From: Sipunculus nudus
Lineage: Eukaryota; Annelida; Sipuncula; Golfingiida; Sipunculidae
Direction of reading: 5' to 3'
NCBI GenBank assembly: GCA_026874595.1
Contig: CM049312.1
Span: 66,058,929-66,122,928 of the forward strand
DNA length: 64,000 nucleotides
The notes beneath the pieces are model-generated. The model did not search any database and had not been told where the DNA came from. It saw only the letters and a program-made list of their open reading frames with translations. Positions 46,085 through 59,852 of the stretch are shown here, piece after piece. Every line of letters starts with the position of its first letter. Within the stretch, counting starts at the first letter, position 1. A program made the translations under genes and the position numbers.

Positions 46085-48706
46085 TTTTTAGCTCAGCTGA
46101 CTATAAGTCATCTGAGCTATAGTCGTGGTCCATTGTCCGTCGTCCGTCCGTCTGTCCGTCCGTCCGTCCGTCCGTCCGTAGATGTGGCACGTTTTGAAAC
46201 CGTAAGACCTAGGAATCCAAAATTCAGCATAATGTTAGATGTCCCCAAGATCTCCTACCAAGCCGAAAACCGGGTCTCTGCGACTTCATTCCTTTGAGAA
46301 ATTAAGGAAAAACCTCAATTTTTTATTAAAAACCTATTTTCACACTTCAGGACTGCCTAATATCAAAACCACTCATCTGTTTTTCCTCATATTTCCTATA
46401 AATAATCCTCTATATAATTCCTATTTACATGCCAGAAATTAGGTCTGTATTATATAATTTAAAAAAGTTATGGGCCCAAACATAATGCATTTTGTAAATA
46501 ATCAGGAAAGAAATTTTATCACTTAACACAAAACTTGTTAAAGCTAAGCACTTACTTTCCAGTAATATTACTTTTATTAATCAAAATTAAATTGTATACC
46601 CAAAATTAGACCAAAATCTTTTAAATTTTTTAAAATATTAGCAAAAATAAAAATTGGTACCTTAAATTTTGCCCAACTTTGACCATGGCACGTTTTTTTG
46701 CTGTAACTGCTGTGGATTTAATTTTCACAGCATGTTTTTGTTAGCATTTCAACTGTTAACACCAAAAATTTGAAACCAGTTGATCAAAAACTGTAGATTT
46801 TATTCAAGTTTTCAAGCACCATGTCACATATTGCTAATGTTATGCAGTTTGCTAGAGCTCAGCTCCCGAGCTTCAGCTCTAAGTTCCTTAAATTTGGCAT
46901 ACAGTTAGATTTCTCTAAAATCCCCTACCATGCCAAGAATTTGGTCACTAGAACTTAATTCCTTCAAGATATCAATGAAAAACTTCATTTTTCCATTAAA
47001 AACCCATTGTTACACTTTAAGACTGCCTAATATCAAAACCACTGATCTGACTTTGATCATATATAATATACATATTTTTCTATACATTTGCTATGCACAT
47101 GCCAGAAATGATGTCAGTATTGTGTATTTTTTTTAAGTTATGGGCCCAAACATAATGCACTTTGTAAAAAATCAAGAAATATATTTACTCCCTTAACAAG
47201 GGCATTGCTGAAGCTAGAGATTTTATTGTCAGGGATGTAACATTATTTAATCAAGATTCAATTGAATACCCAAAATTAGTTCTGAATTTTTCAAATTTTA
47301 TAAGTTATTAGTATAAATATAAAATTAGTACCTTAAATTTTGCCCAACTGTGACCATGGCAAGTTTGTTTCCTGAGAGCACTGTTGATATAATTTTCATA
47401 TCATACACACATAAGGATTTCAGCTTTTTAGTTTAGAAAGCTGAAAGAAATTGGCCAAATATTGTAGCTTTTATTAATGTTTTTTATGAGACCCTGTCAG
47501 ACTTTGGCTCTCTCCAGCCCCTCATGAGTCACCTGTATGTTGACCTTGTTGACCTTTCATCAAATTATGCACGCTTGAGGCGAGAATCCAGGCAGCTTAT
47601 GGTCAGCCACAGTTGATCCAGGTGTCCAACCCAACTCATCTAGTAGTTTTAACCAACAACATAACAATAAACAATAAATTAATAAATTTTTCTTGGTTTT
47701 TAATAACAAATTAAAGAAAAATAGAAAAGGAATTTGTTAGTTTATAATAACAGGAAATTAACTTGCAGTTACTGATGATATAAGAATCTTGTATCGATGG
47801 GTAGAAAGTCACATATTCCAAATAATACCATGCAGTCACCTATGGCATTTTTCAGTTCATTTTTAATGATAAAGAAGTAAATCATATTATTCATTACTAA
47901 TCATTAAGGATTATATGAAGGAAATTAATGATAGACAAAGATGCAGTTGATAATATTAATCTAGATTCCTACTGTGTCTAGTGTGTACATTGATGTGAAA
48001 TTAGTCCAAAATGAATTTTTTACAGTTATTTTTTAATATAAATAAAAGCCATAAAACCAGGTACTTATGATCATTATTTAAATGTGTGAATTTTGTATAT
48101 TCTGGATTCTCAAAATCATTGTTTGGTGAAAACTGAATAAATACCAGACATGGTGCAAATACTTTGTAATTGTATTTAAATACGAATATGATTATGTACT
48201 CCATTATAAAATTTCTTGCATAAAGAATGGGAATTCAGGTAAAAATGAAAGTATATGAATACTCGTGCAAATACTTTCAAAATGTATTCATGAATGAATT
48301 CATGAATATATTCTTTAATATTATTTTAATAATCATATCAGTTATATTTCATTTTAAAAAATCATATGATTCTCTTATTATTTTTAATAAAAATTATATT
48401 TGGGACAATATTTGTAATTTTTTTAATAAATAGTTAAACTCTTATATTATATGTTCTGCTTATATGGCCAAGTCAAAATCTGTGTGACAATAGCACTCCA
48501 TTTGTTAATAAAATAAATGAAATCAATCCTCTTCCCTGTCTCCAAAGATTCTATCAAAATCATACATAAGCTAAACACCCACAACTCATAATACAGCTTA
48601 TATTTATTACCACACAAAACCAGCATGTGCCTCATTTCTAAAAAATATTTTTTTATTTTTTTATCATATATAACAGCTGAGCGTCGTGACCCATAGGTCC
48701 CTTGTT
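46085..48706 (+). mobile_element. HINE-like family A, copy A3 (complete, two internal units)
   Basis: The 5' hairpin is AGCTCAGCTGACT / AGTCATCTGAGCT with a 3-nt loop, then a long GTCCGTC tract (46138-46180). Two internal units carry GTTAGATGTCCCC (46231) and its diverged form GTTAGATTTCTCT (46904). The 3' end has AGCTGAGCGTCGTGACCCAT then AGGTCCCTTGTTTTT. At 2.6 kb it is the best uninterrupted reference for this family in the window. Confidence 0.75.
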
Positions 48707-49050
48707 TTTATTTAATCTACCATTGTTATAAGAAATGCACCCATAATATTTAATGTGCGATAGTACTTATGTTCTATTTAGTACCATAATATTCTAATGG
48801 AAAGCTATCGGGAGGGTAAGAGTCATGGTCGTTGATGTAATTGTGAGGGGGTATTTATCTGGGGGAGAGGTAATTATCCCGGGGCTATATTTATATGTAT
48901 GGAGGCAAAAGTTTTTTTGGGGTTAGTGATTGGGATGATTACCATCTGTGAGGAAACACAGATGATCCGTTTATGTCGATACGATGATGTCATTGGATGT
49001 TTTATGTCAGCGTTGATGTTGCAGTCCTTATGTAAAAACAAGTTATAAAT
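48707..49050. other. Short spacer between two opposed A elements
   Basis: No gene or known repeat. It separates A3 (plus) from A4 (minus), which face each other 3' end to 3' end. Confidence 0.4.
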
Positions 49051-50641
49051 AACAAGGGAACCATGGGTCAATGTGCTCAGCTGAAGTTAACCTTAAAGGT
49101 AAATATCTAAATTAATATCAAATGTAAATTAAGTCTGAGAGGGAAAGGTATTATAGGCTATGGTTTGTTGACATGATTGGTTTGTACTGAGCAAGAAATT
49201 GTAGCAAATAACATTTTGTGACCAAACCATGCATTTCCTAATGTTAACATTAAAGCATAGGAGCAGTTTGTGAACATAAGATGTATATTATTACTATGAT
49301 CATTGGTTGGCTTTTTGATAAATTGTTAAAGGTTCAGTAGTTTACACATTTGTCTAATTGGATCTATATTTTTAAACAATATATATTATTGAATATATGT
49401 ATTTTTTATTTTATAAAATTTATACAGTTAAAATATAACTAATGTCCCGTGTCCACAGGGGCAAGGATTTGGTGGTGGTGGCCGGGTGGGGTGGGGGGGG
49501 GGGGGTGATAGGGGATGCAACATCTCTGTATTATTATAGTGTAAATACATAGGATTTTCACTTAATTCAACAATGCTTACAGGAATAAAAAGTTCATTCA
49601 CAACTACTTGATATTTAAAAAAGGACAGACAGACTGGTGAAAAAACAAAGCTGATAATAAATGAAGTTTCAATTATTTCTTGTTTTATTTTTATTATATC
49701 AAATTGTTTGAAAGTTTAACATCTGCAATATTACACAACTGAATGTATATTGCTTTTAAATTTCAGACATTTATAGCTTAAAACCATACACATACAGCAT
49801 ATGACAGTTTTTCAACAGTGCTTATATAGGAAACATTTATTTTATAAATCAGGACCCTGGCATAGCTGACTTCCAGTGACCAGGAGTGGGTTGCCTGCGC
49901 CTGGACAAAGCAAGTTACCACAATAGAGCCTCAAGAAAAAAATGTCATGAACTATCCTTATTTTCAAGCTCTTATTTTTAAATTTCAGATTCAAACGGAT
50001 TAAATGTATACGTCTTTATACCGTTTTCTACAGTACTCATTGGAAAAAAAAGGTGCCATGATCAAAATTGGGTAAAACCTAAAATACTGATTTTATTTTT
50101 ATGCTAATAACTTAAAATTATTTTCAATATTCAGATCTAATTTTGAGTATACAATTGAATCTTAATTAAACAAAGTTACATACTTGGGAAAAAAATCGCT
50201 AGCTTAAAAAAATTCATGTTAAGTGAGTAAATATTTTTCCTGATTTTCCTGAAGTCCATAATGTTCGGGCCCATTACTTAAGCGAATTTCACTAAACGGA
50301 CCTAATTTCTGGCATGTATATAGGAAATATAAAGGAAAATACTTCTAAATATTAAAAAAAAAAACAGATAAGTGGTTTTGATATCAGGCAGTCCTGAAGT
50401 GTGATAACAGGTTTTAAGTGACAATTTGAGGAGTCCCTTAATTTCTCGAAGAAACGAAGTCGCAGTGACCCAGTGTTAGCTTTGGTAGGAAATTTTGGGG
50501 ACATTTAACAGTATGCCAAATTTGGATTCGTATGTCTAACGGTTTCAAAACGTGCTAGTCTAAAGGACGGACTTACGGCTCGGCAGACGGACGGACGGAC
50601 CGACGGAAAATTGATCACGACTTATAGTCAGCTGAGCTTAA
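49051..50641 (-). mobile_element. HINE-like family A, copy A4 (hairpin arm lost)
   Basis: The inverted 3' end is at 49051 (AACAAGGGAACCATGGGTCA, then GTGCTCAGCTGAAG). The 5' end is at 50641, where GTCAGCTGAGCTTAA is present but the second hairpin arm (ATCTGAGCT) is missing, and GTCY repeats lie at about 50575-50605. The part between about 49130 and 50050 is not clearly family A and may be another insertion. Confidence 0.6.
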
Positions 50642-50785
50642 ACGGAGGAACATATATGGCAGAGAATATATGCAACGCAAACCTTTTGAAATACAGGAAA
50701 ACGCAAAGCAAACTGATGAAAACAGCATCAGAGTATGCGGTGTTGTGCACTTAGTACCTGATTAATAAGGATTAATTATGACCTG

Positions 50786-52445
50786 CATGCCGGCAACACG
50801 ACCACTCTGGTATGAACACAGTCCCGGTCACACGACCACTCTGGTATGACCAACATCCCGGTAACAAGACCACTCTAGTATGATCAACATCCCGGCAACA
50901 CGACCACTGTGCAATGATAACCATCCCGACAACACGACCACTCTGGTATGACCATCCCCCGGTAACACGACCACTCTGGTATGACCACCACCCCGGTAAC
51001 ACGACCATTCTGGTATGACCAACATCCCGGTAACACGACGACTCTAGTATGACCACCATCCCGGCAACACGACCACTCTGTAATGGTCACCATCCCGACA
51101 ACACGACCACTCTGGTATGACCAACATCCCGGCAACATGACCACTCTCTTATGACCACCATCCACACACCACGACCACTCTGTAATGACCACCATCCCGG
51201 TTTACGACCACTCTGGTATGACCACCATCCCGACAACACGACCACTCTAGTATGACCACCATCCCGGTAACACGACCACTCTGGTATGACCACCATCCCG
51301 GTAACGCGACCACTCTGGTATGACCAACATCCCGGTAACGCGACCACTCTGGTATGACCACCATCCCGGTAATACGACCACTCTGGTATGACCACCATCC
51401 CGGTAACACGACCACTCTGGTATGACCAACATCCCGGTGACACGACCACTCTGGTATGACCACCATCCCGGTAACACGACCATTCTGATATGACCACCAT
51501 CCCGGTAACACGCCCACTGTGATATGACCACCATCCCGGTAACCGGACCACTCTGGTATGACCACCATCCCGGTAAGACGACCACTCTGGTATGACCAAC
51601 ATCCCGGTAACACTACCACTCTGAAATGACCACCATCACGACAATACGACCACTCTGGTATGACCAACATCTCGACAACACGACCACTCTGGTATGACCA
51701 ACATCCCGGCAACATGACCACTCTCTTATGACCACCATCCCCACACCACGACCACTCTGTAATGACCACCATCCCGGTTTACGACCACTCTGGTATGACC
51801 ACCATCCCGACAACACGACCACTCTAGTAAGACCACCATCCCGGTAACACGACCACTCTGGTATGACCACCATCCCGGTAACGCGACCACTCTGGTATGA
51901 CCAACATCCCGGTAACGCGACCACTCTGGTATGACCACCATCCCGGTAATACGACCACTCTGGTATGACCACCATCCCGGTAACACGACCACTCTGGTAT
52001 GACCAACATCCCGGTGACACGACCACTCTGGTATGACCACCATCCCGGTAACACGACCATTCTGATATGACCACCATCCTGGTAACACGCACACTGTGAT
52101 ATGACCACCATCCCGGTAACAGGACCACTCTGGTATGACCACCATCCCGGTAAGACGACCACTCTGGTATGACCAACATCCCGGTAACACTACCACTCTG
52201 AAATGACCACCATCACGACAATACGACCACTCTGGTATGACCAACATCTCGACAACACGACCACTCTGGTATGACCAACATCCCGGCAACATGACCACTC
52301 TCTTATGACCACCATCCCGACAACACGACCACTCTGTAATGACCACCATCCCGACAACCCGACCATTCTGTAATGACCACCATCCCGGTAACACGACCTC
52401 TCTGTAATGATCACAATCCCGACAACACCACCACTCTGATATGAA
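50786..52445. repeat. 34-bp minisatellite, about 49 copies, with a 17-unit higher-order duplication
   Basis: The unit is CACGACCACTCTGGTATGAC followed by CACCATCCCGGTAA, 34 bp, with variants (AACATCCC, CCCGACAA, TGTAATGACC). A block of about 577 bp (17 units) is duplicated: the variant word ATCCCGGTTTACGACC occurs at 51194 and 51771, with the same series of variants following. All three minus-strand frames lack stops in most units, so long frames (up to 270 codons) arise with a 34-residue period. These are a by-product of the period not being a multiple of three. No promoter or splice signal supports a gene. Confidence 0.9.
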
Positions 52446-52523
52446 CAACACCTCATTTTTCATCCTAACCTTCTTCCTTATTCTGTATTCTGGACTACCA
52501 CTGGGCCATTTACCTCTCTGGAA
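52446..52523. other. Spacer carrying the left target duplication of the hAT element
   Basis: Short unique sequence ending in CTCTGGAA (52516-52523), the left 8-bp target duplication. Confidence 0.6.
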
Positions 52524-53618
52524 CAGAGTTGGGTCCAAAAGTAATTGTAATTGAAGTAATTGTAATTACAATTACTTTTTCAAGTAATTGTACTTGTAAT
52601 CGATTACTTTTTGAAATCCTGAAAAGTAATTGTTCTTGTAATTGATTACTTTTGAAAAGTAATTGTTTGAAAAATTACTTTTCAATTACTTTCAAGTTCT
52701 GTGTGAAATGTGAGAGTAATATACAATTACAGCATTCAAAGTGATGGTATTATTAAATATAAAAAAATATTGTATAGTTTCAAAGTACACAAAGCACAAT
52801 GCTCATATTACTGTAGAACTATTACTTCACGTGCCCTGCTAGGTGGCCAGATAATGCATGTATGGTTTGTTGTCGGCCAGTTATCACCTGGTCCACAACC
52901 AACTGTCAGGACACAAGTTTGCCAGCTGTAAGATGCTAGGGATCTAGTGCATGGTGCTAATTAATTTATTGAATAGATCAGTTCACATATAGAGATTACC
53001 AACAGTCTGGCCTTTGATCACTAAGATGGTCTTAATTAGTGATTGCCCAATGCATAGGGGTGCTCATCATGCAGCCAAGCTTTACGCTGTTATTATGAGG
53101 CTCAATTTAATGGGCAAACATGAGGTAATAGTGGTAAGTTAGAGTGTTAGACAGCTTTTTTCAAGTTATAGAAATAAACCTAAATATATGAGCTGAAACA
53201 GTAATAATAATCGCAACAGAAGGCAAATTTTTATTTAGATTAATACATGTACACATATTTTCCATTCCCTGTTAGGTCATTAAGAAGATGAGCAAATATT
53301 TCTTAACAGGCTTTTTTTTCTGTTCGAGTGATCGCCTATATGATGTACAGATTGTGAAGGCAAGTTCATATAAAAAAATGATAACCATTGGTGCAAATTG
53401 CATGAGAGTACTGGAACGCAGGATTCAGCACAAGCTGCCTAATTAACTCTATCTGGCTCTTGATGACTAAACAATCCATAAATATAGGGATAGATAGAGA
53501 AAGTATATTATTATTTTGACATGAACATCATATATAACAAATTTACAACAATTAATCAATATCTATTTTGAAAAAGAGGGTATGGAGAGAAATATTTTAT
53601 TTAACATACAGTAATTCT

Positions 53619-53662
<44 letters not shown>

Positions 53663-54548
53663 ACATATAACTTGTTTTTTTTTAGGAGACTTGTTTATAT
53701 AATATTAATTATCCAGGATTTGATGAAAATTTTTCCACAACACTCAATATAACAACTTAACGTTTTGACAATAGATTATATTGCTTGAATTCATTCTAGA
53801 CAGTGATGAGAATAGAGAATCATATTTACATAAAAGTCATATAAACAGTCATATTTATGGGAAGGTTGTTAATGTAGTTGACGATTCAATTGTTTGATAA
53901 TTAATGCTTAATTTTAATAACTTGAAAATACCCTTGCACCACTGTTTGACAGATAGTATTAATATATAACATTTTTTGTAATAATTAAGTAAATTAAACA
54001 AGTCTCATTCAAAATTAGTTTGTTATTAAGTTAAGTAATAAAGTAATGTCACTTAAAAGTAATAGATGAGAAACTATGGCAATAGTAAATTAGTAATAGA
54101 AATAGCAAAATAATTAAATAAAACTAAAAGTAATGTTTACATAAAAAATTTAACTAAACCCAACCCTGATGAGTTCTCACATTTTTTTCAGACTAAACAT
54201 CCAGGAGTTGGCATGAGCAGAGAACTGTGTATACCTAAAAATTATGTAACAATGTGTAATGATTTTGAAAAGACCCATGCTCAAATTGTATAGAGTGCAT
54301 TCCCACTGTGTGATGCATTTTTGTTATAAGATTTTGATATGCGAGTTTATTGAAAATAAACAATGTTATACCAAGTTGTTTTTTATTACTATCACAATGT
54401 AAATCCCCTGAAAGCACAAAAGTAATTGCAAAAGTAATTACAATTACTTCAAAAGGTATCTGTAATTGTAATCGATTACTTTTTTTGAAAACACAAAAGT
54501 AATTGTATTTGTAATCGATTATTTAAAAAGTATTTGGACCCAACCCTG
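52524..54548. mobile_element. Non-autonomous hAT-type element
   Basis: A 2025-bp element. The left end CAGAGTTGGGTCCAAA and the right end TTTGGACCCAACCCTG are inverted repeats of the hAT CAGGGTTGGG type. The flanks are CTCTGGAA and CTCTGGTA, an 8-bp duplication with one mismatch. The subterminal regions (52540-52690 and 54415-54530) are packed with AGTAATTG and TAATCGATTAC words, typical of transposase-binding subterminal repeats. The interior is AT-rich, has a (TA)n tract at 53621-53659, and shows no transposase. Confidence 0.78.
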
Positions 54549-54556
54549 CTCTGGTA

Positions 54557-54595
54557 TTTGTTATTTATATAATCATATCTTATTAAGCATATTCA

Positions 54596-54634
<39 letters not shown>

Positions 54635-54635
54635 C

Positions 54636-54686
<51 letters not shown>

Positions 54687-55598
54687 AACAGATATGTGCG
54701 TACGCTTGTGTATTTGTGTGTGTGTGCATTAAAAGCCACGAACCCTAAACCCTTGAACGCTAACAGCCCCTGATAACAAATGATAAGAAAACACAAACTT
54801 GAAGGGGTAAAATTAACATCACTAAGCAATTGACTCTGGAGGTTAAAACCAGCTGTTGTACTGAAAATTTCAAATCATGTGTTAATTTCAAATCGATGCA
54901 CTAGTGTGTACTTAATTAAAAGCGAGGTTAACTCGCTTGATGAGTAATGACTTCATACATTCGACGGGCTTTATGAATATATTGTTAGAACTTAACTATT
55001 GTTTTAAACCCCAAAAGGTTAATATATGAATATCGTTACAACTATGAAAATGTCAATGAACTGCAAAGTATAATAGGCCTGACAGACAGATAGAAAGAAC
55101 GAAAGTAAGGGAAAGACCATCACCTAGAACACATAAATCTCTGACGAGATACCGCCGTGCACACGAGTTGTATCTCTATAATTTTGGCGTCACAGGTCAT
55201 TCGGCGTTTTGAAGTTGCAGTCATTGGCTTGGTTTAATTTTAACAGTTCTGCTAAGTAGAATTTCATTTACTTGAAATACCTTTTTCTCGGATAATGTTC
55301 CTTTTGATTCCAATAAGAATATAAAATATATGGTTATAATTCACCTTTTATTAAAAAATGAACTATAAAACGGTTATTATATTTACATTTATTCGATCGA
55401 GTTGATGTTCCATACGATGATGCCATCTGCTTAAGATGGAGTATGATTTTTGACGACACAAAATCTGGAGTATATATCAATGTGTCAGCATAAATCTAAA
55501 ATGTTATATCAAATGGTACAGCGAAGTAACAGGTAACCAGAATCGTAACCTTGGGGGGGGGGGGCAGCTGCCGCCCTGAGAACTGAACATTCTTAGGC

Positions 55599-55635
<37 letters not shown>

Positions 55636-57360
55636 AAAAAGTACCCACAAAAATGTCAATTTATAGCATGTATTGAACATAAAAAATCACCCTCCCAACC
55701 CCCCCCCCCTCCTTATGCTTCGTTCTGACAAGACATTTACTGCCCCATCAGACTGCTCAGGCTACACCCTTAGTAACACGTACAACAACCGGAACACAGC
55801 GGCCTTGGATTAAATATATATTCTTGTAAACTTATTTGTCAATTTATGAATATATCTAATTTTATGGATGGACAATTTTTCAGAGTTTTCTTCTTTCACT
55901 GGGTGGATAAAATAGAGAACGAGTTTTATTTTCATGGTCAGCTGGTATTCATATGGGCCCCTCATTGCCAACTTGACCAGGATTCAAGTTTTTTTTATCC
56001 GCCATTGTATATGTATATATTTACTGCTGCGGCCTTTGCGTAACATTTGCTTGTTACCTTGCGGACCACTGAGTCTATTCGTTTAGTTCATACCAAGAGG
56101 CTACTCAAGGATAACCATTTTTTTAAATTTTGTCAGCAGACACATTTGCTTCTATTTACTCCTTGCAGCTGGAGACGTGCCCAGCCGCTGTAATGGTTAA
56201 CACATAATTCCTCAAACTGACAGTCATCAAACTATGCTGTATGGCAAAGTTTAGAACAGGTACTCCCACCTCGCTACAAACTGTATAACTAAAGTACGGC
56301 TCTCTGGCCGACTATTCATCTACCGGTAAACTCCAGTAATTATGGAACGGTCAGCGCCACACATCACCGCCTAATTGAAGGTCTTTTCCAGTGACGTCGT
56401 CAGTGGTCTTTCCCAGAATCTTTTTTAAAACTAACATGGTTCATTCAATCATCACCTATTCCGGGCTTACAGTTGGCTACTTTTATTCCAATTAAATAAG
56501 TTCTAATATTTTAGGCCGTCGCTTATGTTGAGTTCGGCGAGACTTTAATACACTTTGATCTCAGCCTCAGTGTTAACGTTTAGCGGACCACCACTTTTCA
56601 AAGTTGGCTTGTTTAAACATAATGTTGGCCTAACAAGCTCTGGCCTAGCCAATCAGCTTTAGATATTCAGGTATAATTGAGACGAGCGCAGTCAAAATTT
56701 ACCGGCTGAATGAAACGATCACGATTCGTGGGTGGCAATTTGGCAGTTTATACACGGGTTCACACAAATACTGCAAGCTGCTCCTGTCATCTCGACAGAG
56801 GAAATTTTACTGGTCCTGTTTTCACAAAATTGTTGCGATATATTGTGTATATTGTTTAATATATATTGTGTCTACAATATGCACTTACATTAGGCCCATG
56901 GACCATAATACTAGTATTCGTTCAGCAGAGATATATCATAGAACACGAAGGTCCATGTGCTTCCATAGTAACGATGCCATTCACCTGAGGCGACACGGCC
57001 TGATAGGCAAATGCGGGGGAATCGTCAGGTCCTCAAAGAGACTTGTGGCGTCTTAATATGCAGGTATCAGGGATTCACCATACCGACCTTACAGGGCGAC
57101 AGCGATAAGAGCTGGCACTGAATTAAGTCTATCGGTACATGGAATCACGTTTATTTTAAGCATTTTATTACCAAACGCAATTACTAAAGCCAACGCAGGG
57201 CTATGCTGCTGGCGTTCTATTTGACTTGATTCGTGGCACATCTTCTATATTGTATTTATTTAAGAAAGGCTATAATATTTCTTGATTTTGCAAAATCGAC
57301 AACCCCCGCCCCCCAAGTATCTTAATTGTTTTGTTTACATGTGTGTTTACACTATCACAG
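54557..57360. other. Long stretch without a recognisable gene
   Basis: (TA)n tracts at 54599-54684 and 55600-55632. A GC-rich relic with G-run and C-run (about 55550 and 55700) resembles the foldback family in style. No open frame with supporting signals. Confidence 0.4.
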
Positions 57361-57949
57361 TCACTTCCGATTTTTTGTTTGTTTTTGTTTGTGTATGCTT
57401 ACATTTCTGAACGCCTGAGATACACTTTGTCGTGCTTGACGGGTCCAATCTTTTTTCCAGTTATATATGGTAGAATAGGGCCACCGACATATATCTTCTT
57501 TATCTACCATGATCTCATATCCTGAATTGCCACACCAGAGGGGAGCACTGTATTTTGGTCCAATCAGATGAGATCCTGTGCTGGAAGACAAAACGGTTTT
57601 CCAACCAGGCGAGGTATACACGGAGCCAATGTTTTTCATTTCGTTTTGAGTGACAGCTCATCGCCCCGGCAACCGTTTGAACAGGCCACAGGCTCAGAGA
57701 GAATGACCCCGCACGTGGTTTGCTCATGCAGGTCCTTGGGCGCATAGGATGCCCGGCCGGTGAGCTGTAATTCAAACGAAATGTAACAACAAAGGCTCCG
57801 TGCACAACTCGCTGGCTGGTTTCAGTTTTGCAGACAACAGATACATAGCTACGCGAACATAGTCGTAATGTCATAATCGAATCGGTCGATGATGCGAGAA
57901 TGCAGAGGGAGCAAATAAAATTTGACTGTTCTTTGCTAAGTGTAACCAT
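57361..57949 (-). other. Overlapping minus-strand frames of unknown status
   Basis: Two frames, 144 codons from ATG 57949 and 92 codons ending at 57361, overlap in different phases. The sequence is GC-richer than its surroundings. I recognise no domain, the start context is weak, and no splice sites link them convincingly. This could be an exon or chance. Confidence 0.15.
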
Positions 57950-58857
57950 TAACTGTCACCAAGCCGCGCCTGAAGCTCAGCTATGGGCGGAGCCAGGATG
58001 CCTGTCGAGTGTTTGTTAAATCGCATCTGGTTGGCTGCTTGTCACATCATACGCACGTTTTTCAGCAGACAACAAACCGCTACCTGGTGACTAAGTATAT
58101 CATAAACGGTCAAACCAGGCAGCGGGAAAATCAGTTTCTTCTTTAGAAGCGCAAGATTTCCGCTGCCTTGGGAGCGTAGTAACTCAGTGCCAGGTCTTAT
58201 CACCAAATAGTCGGACAGAGAGCCGTTATGTAGTTATCGGTCTAGGCGTATTTGTGTGGCGAGTTATCGTAAAATGGCACCACTGGTCTAAGACTGTCCA
58301 TGTGCAGATTGAATTCCTTATATTTAATTTGGTGCTCTTTCTTGTTAATTATTTTTAAGATTTTTTATCAATTAACTTAGAAAATTTACATTAGTAACAC
58401 GTTAAAAAATTAAAGCCAAAAAATTGTTTGAAATATTTTTTGGTAACTGTTTTCAATAATTCAATCTAATGTAATGAACCATGTCCCTAGTTTGATGAAG
58501 TTTGGTTGGTTAAGTACAGATCTAAGATCTTGTACAGATCTGACTGTTTTAGGGTACGGCATGGCCATGTCTTTAAGGCGCACGGCCCAGACCTTATTAT
58601 CCATTACTACCTGGTACGAACCTTTCAATAACTGGAAGAAAAAGAGTGAGATATCAATAGAAAATCAGAGGTTTAATCTAATTGTCATGACGACATTGCA
58701 TTTTTCTTGGCCTCATGTATATCAAAAACTAACGATAAGAGGGACATAAAATTAAAATATAATTCTTATTGTATCGTTTACTTTCTTTTTATTCGATAGC
58801 TAGTGCCACTATTTGGTCATTTACCTATTTGGCATTTCTTGCCAAAATAATTAAATC

Positions 58858-58890
<33 letters not shown>

Positions 58891-59852
58891 GTATATATAT
58901 ATATATATATGTATTTATATATATATAAGCCTACATGTGTCTGTTAAAAACCATGAAACCCAAAACTGTTGAGTGCAGACAATGACTAATAAGAAATATT
59001 AACAAAAATAACCTTGATGGGATGAAATCAACATCACTGGGTCAATGACCTTTGAGGACAACTGCAGATTTGGCACTGAAACTTACAAATCGTGTCAATT
59101 TCAGGTTCCTCGACACACCTGTATGTACTTACAAGCAAGGTCAACTCGTCTGACGGGTAATGACCTTGCAACTATTCGACATATTTCAAGAATACTGATA
59201 TTGCGTAAAATTGATCCATATTGGTGGGGAAATTTATAACGTTTTGTTTAAATAAATTATTTATCCTTTTTACAATTAACAAGACAATATGGATATCGCT
59301 ATTACTATGAAATCTACTGTGATGATTTCAAAGATTATAGGCCTGATCGATCAGGTCAGCCGGAGGGATCACTGGTACCAAAAAGTTACGATGCTATCAG
59401 TGTTTGTTCGAAAAGTGCATAGGCCTATGTGTAGTTAATAAAAATAGCATGATAGCAGTGTGAAAGTGGTAGCTTTCTGTAAAATATAAGCCTGTTTTGA
59501 CATGTACTTTTACCAAAGGTGCCATTTTGCCGCACATACATATTGTTACCATCTTATATATTGCTAATTTTGTACAACAAATTTGTTTCGTGAGTGTCAT
59601 TTTTGGATATAGCTCTACAAATTCCAAAGATATGAATACTTTTCCTCACGCTTTCTCGTTAGGAATTTTCATAATTTTAGCTCATTTATATAAGAACCCA
59701 AGATAATACGATAAGTCCGATATAAGACCAGCCGTGACATTTTTTGGCTCTTATGAAGTTATTAATGAAGCCTGAAGTTTTTCAGTTGGAAAAAAACATG
59801 TCTGGTATCCAACTAATTTTTGCGGATATGGACTTAAACGCGAAATGCGTTA
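57950..59852. other. No gene seen
   Basis: Contains a (TA)n tract with interruptions (58858-58928). Text after it (AAACCATGAAACCCAAAACT and, farther, CAACATCACT) resembles text after the (TA)n at 54684, hinting at a shared, diverged repeat unit. No gene is supported. Confidence 0.4.

Noticed and set aside
50786-52445. CRISPR-like array
   Set aside because: Units are directly contiguous with no unique spacers, and the context is an animal genome.
51087-52538. Minus-strand frames of 100-270 codons over the minisatellite as protein genes
   Set aside because: All three frames are open because of unit composition. No promoter, splice site or non-repeat coding flank supports a gene.
57515-57949. 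144-codon minus-strand frame as a host gene
   Set aside because: No recognisable domain, weak start context and no supporting splice sites. It is kept only as a low-confidence note.
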